From Burkholderia contaminans (lineage in GTDB: Bacteria; Pseudomonadota; Gammaproteobacteria; Burkholderiales; Burkholderiaceae): a DNA stretch of 64,000 nucleotides. How positions within the stretch are numbered: the stretch's first letter is position 1; every line of letters starts with the position of its first letter. The stretch lies in contig NZ_CP090646.1 of NCBI RefSeq assembly GCF_029633825.1, forward strand, positions 1 through 64,000, written 5' to 3'. The translations under genes and the position numbers were made by a program. The notes below the pieces were generated by a model, which did no database searches, was not told the origin of the DNA, and saw only the letters and a program-made list of their open reading frames with translations. Below are positions 57,905 through 64,000 of the stretch, one piece after another.

Positions 57905-58627
57905 ATGCGTCTTTTCGTGAAACTGTTTGTAACCGCCGCACTTGCTTTCGGCGTGTACGGCAGTGCGTCCGCACAACAGTCCGTGCTGCCGGGTAGCTTC
58001 ATCCCCAACTTCAACGGGGATATCCAAGAGTCCGACTTTCCCTGCGCCCTGATCCTCTGCTTCGCGAATCCCGCTGGCGTGACGGCTGAGCCCAAGTGCG
58101 GGTCGCCCGTCAACTGGCTCATCGACAACTTCATCAAGAAGTTCAGGCCGTGGCCGCTGTGCATCTTCAAAGATCCGTTCGGCACGCAAGTTTCATATGG
58201 CAACCAGGCGCACGTCGATTGCCCGGCTGGGTTCACGCCGGAGACGATGAGCAACAGCATGATGGGCATGATCTACGGGAGCAACTACACGGGCGTTTGT
58301 TTGCGCCCGGTTCAGTCCTGCGAAACCACTGGCCGCAATGCGTTCACGCCGACCGTAAGCGGATCGGCCTGCCACACCTACAACATTTACAACGACTACG
58401 GCTCGGTCGTCCAAAGCTACCACTACGAGTACGTGATTCCGCCGAACGGCGTTACCAGCTACTCGATGCGGCTTACCAGCAGCACATACAACAACACGTT
58501 CTTTTTCAACTTGGGCGGGAACGGCACTGGCAACCTGAGCCAATCGATCATCTACAAGAAAGACCCCTACGCGAACAACGGTGCGAGCAACGGAAATGCC
58601 TACTTTCGATTCGGCACCAATCATTGA
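57905..58627 (+). CDS. Secreted cysteine-rich protein at the head of the T4SS operon (240 aa)
   Basis: A signal peptide is cleaved about SASAQQ (24). The mature protein has eight or nine cysteines (FPCALILC, PKCGSP, WPLCIF, VDCPAG, GVCLRPVQSC, SACHTY), suggesting several disulfides, and a beta-rich Asn/Gly/Tyr-rich C-terminus. It overlaps the VirB1-like gene. I know no VirB protein like it; it may be a pilus-associated or adhesin-type protein. Confidence 0.65.
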   Translation: MRLFVKLFVTAALAFGVYGSASAQQSVLPGSFIPNFNGDIQESDFPCALILCFANPAGVTAEPKCGSPVNWLIDNFIKKFRPWPLCIFKDPFGTQVSYGNQAHVDCPAGFTPETMSNSMMGMIYGSNYTGVCLRPVQSCETTGRNAFTPTVSGSACHTYNIYNDYGSVVQSYHYEYVIPPNGVTSYSMRLTSSTYNNTFFFNLGGNGTGNLSQSIIYKKDPYANNGASNGNAYFRFGTNH

Positions 58628-59318
58628 GACGTGTGCGGCCGGCGTCGATGCCCGGCTGTTCACCTCGCTTGTTCGGCAGGAGTCGAACTTCAATCCGTTT
58701 GCCATCGGCCTCGATGGCAAAGCGGTTCTAAAAGCCCAGCCTCGCAGCTATGAAGAAGCGGTGAAAACTGCCGTTAACCTGAGACGACAAGGCATAGGAT
58801 TTTCTGTAGGGCTGTCACAGGTGCATATCTCAAACGTCGTCCGTTTAAAGATGACGTGGCAAGAGGCGTTCGATCCGTGCACGAACCTGCGTACTGGTAG
58901 CGAAATCTTTCGCGGGTTCTACACGCAAGCGGTGCAAGCTGGGTATAGGTCAGATAGCGCGGTTTTCGCCGCGCTTCGCGGCTTCAACTCGGGGAGCGTG
59001 CACAACCCCGTCAGCAACGGCTATGCGAAGGCGATTCTCGTTCGTATCGGAGTCGCCCCCGCAACGCCATCACCTTCCGTCGTGTCTTCGCTGCCCGCAG
59101 TGGCGGCGGAATCTGCTCGGACAGCACCCGAGCAAGACGGTAGCAGCCCCGATATGTTTGCCGCCCCGTCGACGTCGCTCTTTGGTGAGCGGCGCGACGT
59201 CCTCGCGCAAGCTAAATCCGCCAGTGTCGCCGTGGCCGACGTCGCGCAAGCCGGAGCACCTCAGTCGATCGAGACCGGGGGTGCGCCGGTCGTTTTGCGC
59301 GCATCGGTCGTTCCCTAA
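58596..59318 (+). CDS. virB1: VirB1-like lytic transglycosylase
   Basis: 240 aa from ATG 58596 (GTG 58581 also possible). The SLT domain shows the catalytic glutamate in LFTSLVRQESNFNPFAIGLD, then GFSVGLSQVHISN, ending about residue 155. The rest is a Ser/Ala/Pro-rich tail. No signal peptide is evident, unusual for VirB1. It cuts peptidoglycan for channel assembly. Confidence 0.88.
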   Translation: MPTFDSAPIIETCAAGVDARLFTSLVRQESNFNPFAIGLDGKAVLKAQPRSYEEAVKTAVNLRRQGIGFSVGLSQVHISNVVRLKMTWQEAFDPCTNLRTGSEIFRGFYTQAVQAGYRSDSAVFAALRGFNSGSVHNPVSNGYAKAILVRIGVAPATPSPSVVSSLPAVAAESARTAPEQDGSSPDMFAAPSTSLFGERRDVLAQAKSASVAVADVAQAGAPQSIETGGAPVVLRASVVP

Positions 59319-59395
59319 ATATCTCACCCAGCGGGGAGGGAGGGCCAACGAAGACGCGCCTAATGCTTGGAATCACTTTTTTCTGTAGTTCAGGA

Positions 59396-59438
59396 CACTA
59401 AAAATACATAAACAGTGTACAATATGCCTATATTTAGT
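59396..59438 (+). promoter_or_regulatory. Second T4SS promoter region with CTAAAAA/TTTAG
   Basis: CTAAAAA (59398) and TTTAG (59433) are inverted halves of the recurring motif around a TACAAT -10-like box at 59418. It lies between virB1 and the next gene, so the rest of the T4SS operon may be separately controlled. Confidence 0.45.
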
Positions 59439-59512
59439 CTCTCGAAATGGGGGTTTTCGGTGTGGTGTAATGCAGGGTTTATCACTTCGCACAGACCACC
59501 ACAGGGAACCCC

Positions 59513-59794
59513 ATGAGACTTCAAGACATTGCGGCGCTGGCGGGCGACATAGCTCACATCAAACTTAGGCAAAACTCCGCCGGACTCTGGGAGGTCGGCG
59601 TTTTCTTGGGGGGCGCGATATCGCAAGAACACAAGGTGACGAAGTTTCACAACAGGGCCGAACCGCGTACGTGGAAGAGCTTGGACAAGCTGGTGGGGAC
59701 ACTGGAATCCGTCTTTCACTGTCGGTTTGAAGAAATAGATATCCCATTCCAAATACGGATACAACATGACCAAACAGAAGAAGGGGGCGCTTAG
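59513..59794 (+). CDS. Small hypothetical protein between virB1 and virB2 (93 aa)
   Basis: GGGAACCCC precedes ATG 59513. A soluble alpha/beta protein (HIKLRQNSAGLWEVGVFLGG), no signal. It overlaps virB2 by 29 bp. Its position suggests a regulator or small accessory of the T4SS, but no motif supports either. Confidence 0.55.
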   Translation: MRLQDIAALAGDIAHIKLRQNSAGLWEVGVFLGGAISQEHKVTKFHNRAEPRTWKSLDKLVGTLESVFHCRFEEIDIPFQIRIQHDQTEEGGA

Positions 59795-60152
59795 CAAGCT
59801 GAGCGCCATTCGCGCACGTATCACGGCCGAGCGCGTCGGTCGAATCTATAGCGTTGCCATCGTCGGCGGTTACACGTTTCTCGCGCTGACCGATCCGGCG
59901 ACCGCCCAATCCCTTCGCTCTGCGGGCGAGAGCGTCTTCAACACCATCTATGGCGTGGTGGGCGTCGCCGGCGGCATCGCAGGCGTCACCACCGCGATCA
60001 ACTGGAAAATGGGCAACTTCCTCGGTGCCCGTGATCCCAAGCAAGCGTTCGTCAACTCCCTCATCGGCACCGGTGCTGCTTTCGGCATCGTCGGTATCGT
60101 CCAGTGGGTCAAAACGGCGACGGCCGGGTCGAGCAGCATCAGCGGCGTCTAA
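59766..60152 (+). CDS. virB2: VirB2-like conjugative pilin
   Basis: 128 aa. A long N-terminal export segment (about 1-48, ending TDPATAQS) is followed by two hydrophobic helices at about 62-78 and 100-116, the pilin topology. Forms the extracellular conjugation pilus, distinct from the type IVb thin pilus encoded upstream. Confidence 0.85.
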   Translation: MTKQKKGALSKLSAIRARITAERVGRIYSVAIVGGYTFLALTDPATAQSLRSAGESVFNTIYGVVGVAGGIAGVTTAINWKMGNFLGARDPKQAFVNSLIGTGAAFGIVGIVQWVKTATAGSSSISGV

Positions 60153-60157
60153 GCATC

Positions 60158-60493
60158 ATGGAAGACGACAACTTGATTGAGAGTGTCGTCATCCGGGCGG
60201 GGCAACGCCCCGCCATGATGCTCTACGTTCCTCTCTCCATCTTCCTGCTCGAAATGCTGATCGGCTTGGCCTTGTTTCGCCTCGTCGGTTTTTGGGTCTT
60301 CACCCTCGTACCGATTCATTTCTATTTCGTTGTCAAGACGGCCGGCGACTACCACTGGCTATCCACCTTGAAGGCCGACGTCTATCACTGGTGGCTCTTT
60401 GTGGCAAACAAAGGGCTGCAGGGGAAAAAGGTTGTGACCTTCTGCGCAGAACCGCCGAAAGCAAGGACGAACGACTATGACGGTCTCTTCTGA
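60158..60493 (+). CDS. virB3: VirB3-like membrane protein
   Basis: 111 aa. A short cytoplasmic start is followed by two transmembrane segments at about 20-62, then the tail (WLFVANKGLQGKKVVTFCAE). Overlaps virB4 by 17 bp. Size and position match VirB3. Confidence 0.87.
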   Translation: MEDDNLIESVVIRAGQRPAMMLYVPLSIFLLEMLIGLALFRLVGFWVFTLVPIHFYFVVKTAGDYHWLSTLKADVYHWWLFVANKGLQGKKVVTFCAEPPKARTNDYDGLF

Positions 60494-63026
60494 CCTGATC
60501 ACCAACGAAACGCCCGCGACCAAGTACATACCGTATCGAAGCCAGCTCAACGCAACGACGTGTACGACGATCGAGCGTGACGTAACGTCGACCATCCAGT
60601 TCCGCGGCATTCCGTTCGAAACGATGAGCAAGGAGGAACTGGACGGCTACACACGGCAATGGTTCTCGACCATCAATACGCTGGGCGCGAACAACGCGCG
60701 CGTTGCGCTGTGGTCTCATCTGGTGCGACGACAATTGCAGTACGACATTTCGGGCATTGAGTACGACAACTCGTTCTCCGAGATGCTGGGCTCGCAATAC
60801 GCTGAGCGTGTCGGCAAGCAAACGTACTATGTGAACGATCTGTTCCTCTCGCCCGTATATCGTCCTGCGCCGGGGCGTGCCGAGCGTATTGGCGCGAAGC
60901 TCGACAAGAAGGGCGGCCAGGCTGTTGCGGCAGTCGCGCTTGAGCAAATGGAACGCATCACTGCGCAACTGGTTCGAAGCATGCGCCGGTTCCAACCGAC
61001 CGTTCTTGGCGTGCGCGAGTTCGATGACAAGCCGGCGGTGTCCGACCTTCAGTCGTTCTACGGAATGATCCTGAATGGGGAGTGGTCGCCGGTGCCGCTC
61101 GACACCTTCTCGGTTCGATACGGAATCCAGCGAAACGATCTCAATTTCGGCACCGAAGTCATCGAGATCATGGGGCCGACGCGCTCGCGCTACGCCGGCA
61201 TCATTGGCCTCAAGGCCCCGTACGGCGCAGAAATGGCGAACGCTCGGATCTTTCATCCGCTGCTGCGCTTGCCCTGTGAGTTCATTCTGAGCCAGTCGCT
61301 CACGTTCATGCCTTTCAACGAGGCTGACAAGTTTCTCGAAAAGCAGATCAACAACTTCAGCAGCACCGATGAATCGGCCAACGCCGTCCAGTTGAAGCAG
61401 TTGCGTGACGCGCGAAGCAATCTTGCGGCTGGCAAATTTGGCATGGGCCAGCACGAATTCATTCTGACGGTCTACGGCGACTCCATCAAGGAGGTCAACG
61501 AGGCCATCGGCATGGCCGTTGCCGCGCTCGAAGAGAAGAGCATGATCGCGATCCGTAAGCGTCGCGGCAAACTGATTTCACAGTATTTCAGCATGCTGCC
61601 GGGCAACTTCCTGTTGGATCGGCTCGACGCGATGCCGATCAGCACCGACAACTTCGCTGCCTTCTTCCCGATGCACAACTTCATGACGGGGCGCGCAGAT
61701 GGGAGTCAGTGGGGCATGCCGATCACCGTCCTGAAGACGACGAGCGGCGCGCCGTACTTCTTCAACTACCACGTCTCCCGGAAGAGCATGAAAGATCAGG
61801 GGGTGCAACTCGAATACGTCGATGACGAGGACGAGAAGCAGATCACCGAAGAGGAAGAGGAAAAGGCAGAGCTGGAAGGGCGTTCGGTCAGGGAACACCG
61901 CAAAGAGCTGGGCAATTACACCATCATCGGCCCGTCCGGCAGTGGCAAGACGCTGACTAAGCTATTCCTCCGCGCGCTGCTGCGCAAGCGTCGCAAAGGC
62001 GCGGGGATGCGCCCGATCAAGACGTTCGCATGGGACAAGGACTACGGCGAAGAGATCCTTGTCTGTGCCATGGGCGGAAAGTATTTTCGGTTCGAGGACA
62101 GCAAGCCGAGCGGGCTCAATCCGTTTGGCCTGCCTGATACACCGCAGAACCGCTCCTTCATCATGACTCTGCTGATGTGGTGCGCAGAGAGCGATCCGAC
62201 CTACACGCGATCCGGTTCGGACGAGGAAACGTTGCTCAAGGTGATCGGTGACGTGTATGACCTGCCGACTACCCGTCGACTCTCGCGGATCATGGACACG
62301 CTTCCTGGTCCGATTGATGCGGTACGTACTGCGGGCGGGGTGGTTACTGGTCTAAAGGCTGCACTGCGCCGGTGGGTAGGCAACGACAGTCCGTATGGCT
62401 GGGTTCTCGACAACGCATACGATCGATTCGATTTGACTGGCGCGAATGACTTCGGGTTCGACATGACGTCGTTCCTTGACAACGCATATGCGCGCACGCC
62501 GATCCAGCTTCTCATCAACCATAAGATCGAATCGGCTATCGACGGTAGCCCGTTCGTTCTCGATATTACTGAGGCGTGGAAGGCCCTGAAAGATCCGTAC
62601 ATGCAATCGATGATCGAGAACAAGGCGAAAACGGTACGAAAGCAACTCGGGCTGATCGGGCTCGATACGCAAGATCCGACAGATCTGACCACTTCGCCAA
62701 TCAAGGGGACGCTGCTGCAACAGTTCCCGACGCAGATCTATCTGCCGAACGACAAAGCGGATCGGGCCGATTACATCGACGGCATGAAGCTGACGGCGCG
62801 CGAATTCAAGTTCGTTACTACTGACATGCTGGAAGAGCCCGGCCAATTTTTGCTGAAGCAAGGCAAGGAGTCCGTAGTGGTTCGCAACGATCTTTCTGGC
62901 ATGGATGACATGAACGCCGTGCTGTCAGCAAGTATCGAGAACGTCATGCTGGTGCGTGATTTGATCGAGAACAACGGGGATGACCCGAACGTCTGGTTGC
63001 CGAAATTCTTTAAGACAAGGAGCTAA
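60477..63026 (+). CDS. virB4: VirB4-like T4SS ATPase
   Basis: 849 aa. The N-terminal CagE/TrbE/VirB domain spans about 180-400. Walker A is GPSGSGKT at 485-492, with FVLDITEAWKAL as Walker B near 690. It energises pilus assembly and substrate transfer. Confidence 0.95.
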   Translation: MTVSSDLITNETPATKYIPYRSQLNATTCTTIERDVTSTIQFRGIPFETMSKEELDGYTRQWFSTINTLGANNARVALWSHLVRRQLQYDISGIEYDNSFSEMLGSQYAERVGKQTYYVNDLFLSPVYRPAPGRAERIGAKLDKKGGQAVAAVALEQMERITAQLVRSMRRFQPTVLGVREFDDKPAVSDLQSFYGMILNGEWSPVPLDTFSVRYGIQRNDLNFGTEVIEIMGPTRSRYAGIIGLKAPYGAEMANARIFHPLLRLPCEFILSQSLTFMPFNEADKFLEKQINNFSSTDESANAVQLKQLRDARSNLAAGKFGMGQHEFILTVYGDSIKEVNEAIGMAVAALEEKSMIAIRKRRGKLISQYFSMLPGNFLLDRLDAMPISTDNFAAFFPMHNFMTGRADGSQWGMPITVLKTTSGAPYFFNYHVSRKSMKDQGVQLEYVDDEDEKQITEEEEEKAELEGRSVREHRKELGNYTIIGPSGSGKTLTKLFLRALLRKRRKGAGMRPIKTFAWDKDYGEEILVCAMGGKYFRFEDSKPSGLNPFGLPDTPQNRSFIMTLLMWCAESDPTYTRSGSDEETLLKVIGDVYDLPTTRRLSRIMDTLPGPIDAVRTAGGVVTGLKAALRRWVGNDSPYGWVLDNAYDRFDLTGANDFGFDMTSFLDNAYARTPIQLLINHKIESAIDGSPFVLDITEAWKALKDPYMQSMIENKAKTVRKQLGLIGLDTQDPTDLTTSPIKGTLLQQFPTQIYLPNDKADRADYIDGMKLTAREFKFVTTDMLEEPGQFLLKQGKESVVVRNDLSGMDDMNAVLSASIENVMLVRDLIENNGDDPNVWLPKFFKTRS

Positions 63027-63031
63027 TCATC

Positions 63032-63727
63032 ATGCTGCGGAAGATCCTCATCGCTGTTGCTGCAACGTTCACGATCGGCGCGCACGCGCAGGGCGTACCC
63101 ACTTACGACAACATGGCGGCCATCAACATGGCTCAGCAGCTCGTCCAGGCCGCTCAACAGGTCGCCCAGCTCAAAGCGCAGTACGACCAAATCAAGGCGC
63201 AATTCGAGTCACTGAACGGTTTGCGCGATATTTCCAACCTGCTGAAGAACAAGCTGCTCACGCAGTTCCTCACGCCTGACCAGCAAGCACTTCTGAACGC
63301 GTTGCGGAGCGGCAGCATCAATGGGACGTTGGCCGGTCTCAGCGGCACGCTCGGGGACATTCAACAACAGAACGCGATCGTGAGCTGTCAGTCGGGCTAC
63401 AGCAATGCGGCGATGCAAGCGGACTGCAATAAGCGCTGGAAACAGGCATCGCTGTCTCAGTACGTCGGCTCACAGGGGTACGAAGCTGCCGCGCAGAACA
63501 TCGACAACTTGCAGCAGTTCCTGTCGAGCATCCAGTCGGCACCCGACCCGAAATCGCTCCAAGACCTTCAGGCTCGTATCGCGCTGGAGCAAGTCAAGCA
63601 GTCTGCCGAATCGCAAAAGCTGGCGATGTTCAAGGTGATGCAGGACGCGCAGGACAAGATGGACCGACTCAACGCGTCGGCTTCCACGGGAAAGATGCTG
63701 TCCGGCGGCACGGGCATCCGCTTCTAA
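63032..63727 (+). CDS. virB5: VirB5-like minor pilin
   Basis: 231 aa. The signal peptide ends GAHAQG (20). A helical Gln-rich N-terminus (AQQLVQAAQQVAQLKAQYDQ) and a small globular middle with two cysteines (IVSCQSG and ADCNKRW) match the P-type minor pilin family. Located at the pilus tip; adhesin role known from the family. Confidence 0.87.
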   Translation: MLRKILIAVAATFTIGAHAQGVPTYDNMAAINMAQQLVQAAQQVAQLKAQYDQIKAQFESLNGLRDISNLLKNKLLTQFLTPDQQALLNALRSGSINGTLAGLSGTLGDIQQQNAIVSCQSGYSNAAMQADCNKRWKQASLSQYVGSQGYEAAAQNIDNLQQFLSSIQSAPDPKSLQDLQARIALEQVKQSAESQKLAMFKVMQDAQDKMDRLNASASTGKMLSGGTGIRF

Positions 63728-63750
63728 ACCAGTTTTAACAGAGAAAAATC

Positions 63751-64000
63751 ATGAGGGCACCCTTTTACACGATCGCAATCGCGGCTCTGCTTACCATGCT
63801 CGGGGCGTGTGGTCAGCACAAGGCCGACGCGGACAACCAGAAAGCGTCCGAAGCGAAGCCGGTTGCTGATCCGATCAAGGCGGCACATACCTACTACGAC
63901 GGCACCGATACCGCTCCGTGGCTCGCGCTGAACAAGGCTTGCAAAGGCGAGATCGCGGGTGGTAGCAAGGGCGTCAACTGCGAGGCATATACCGCCGCCA
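63751..64000 (+). CDS. EexN-like entry-exclusion lipoprotein (3' end beyond window)
   Basis: ATG 63751. The lipobox LTMLGAC gives a lipidated cysteine at residue 20, followed by a charged linker, then TYYDGTDTAPWLALNKACKG with a second cysteine (VNCEAY). This small-lipoprotein pattern after virB5 is that of EexN-type exclusion proteins, which block redundant transfer between donors. The frame is still open at the window end. Confidence 0.75.
   Translation, partial: MRAPFYTIAIAALLTMLGACGQHKADADNQKASEAKPVADPIKAAHTYYDGTDTAPWLALNKACKGEIAGGSKGVNCEAYTAA

Noticed and set aside
1..64000. tRNA or rRNA genes, antibiotic-resistance genes, integron cassettes
   Set aside because: I looked for typical signatures (CCA ends with cloverleaf stems, beta-lactamase and aminoglycoside motifs, attC sites) and saw none that I could support.

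Overview
The window reads as about two thirds of a conjugative plasmid from a Burkholderia-like betaproteobacterium. This rests on an H-NS protein with the Burkholderiaceae-style C-terminus, a DUF3717 protein, high-GC coding sequence, and IncW/IncN-like transfer genes. No antibiotic- or metal-resistance gene is visible. All names come from motifs and gene order; no database search was possible.

Layout. (1) 1-6355: a Tn3-family transposon with 50-bp terminal inverted repeats, a DDE transposase, a divergent tyrosine recombinase with a likely core site, and three small passenger genes. Its right end interrupts a membrane-protein gene. (2) 6.4-14.4 kb: about 17 mostly small, mostly unknown membrane or secreted proteins, three peptides of 24-32 aa, and a zeta-type toxin operon. 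(3) 14.4-16.7 kb: a RepA (RPA-type) initiator followed by an iteron origin with nine 15-bp direct repeats, a perfect DnaA box, and a hairpin-rich non-coding tail. (4) 16.7-21.8 kb: a SprT-like protein without its metal site, small exported proteins, H-NS, and a regulator with two KorA/TrfB domains. (5) 21.8-32.7 kb: an R64-type thin pilus (type IVb) operon, from a PilL/TcpQ protein through PilN, O, P, Q, R and S to PilV, with a divergent transglycosylase. (6) 32.8-35.1 kb: a minus-strand lipoprotein, a second TcpQ protein and a small XRE regulator. (7) 35.3-50.0 kb: the conjugation leading region. (8) 50.3-57.7 kb: stbABC, oriT and the MOBF mobilisation genes (trwA, trwB and trwC equivalents), arranged as in R388. 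(9) 57.9-64.0 kb: the start of a VirB type IV secretion operon.

The most notable part is region 7. Seven copies of one composite intergenic module, up to about 510 bp, each sit in front of a gene or gene group. A full copy holds a Rho-independent terminator, a GC-rich hairpin-forming body, and a promoter with TAGACR, a 17-bp spacer and TAAAAT. In every copy GTCTATC (or a one-base variant) and GATAGAC are separated by exactly 37 bp. The design resembles the CUP regulon of the IncN plasmid pKM101 leading region. If the R388-like nick site is right, the transferred strand is the template for nearly all these genes, and the promoter half of the module can fold on single-stranded DNA. The modules could therefore be operator-controlled promoters, single-stranded-DNA promoters, or both. 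They drive roughly 25 small proteins, most of unknown function and good candidates for establishment or anti-defence factors.

Other plasmid-wide signals are a CTTTTAG/CTAAAAG motif before the sprT-like, thin-pilus and T4SS genes (a likely target of the KorA-like protein), a repeated leader carrying the ribosome-binding site before small leading genes, and a 97-bp inverted-repeat pair enclosing the leading region.
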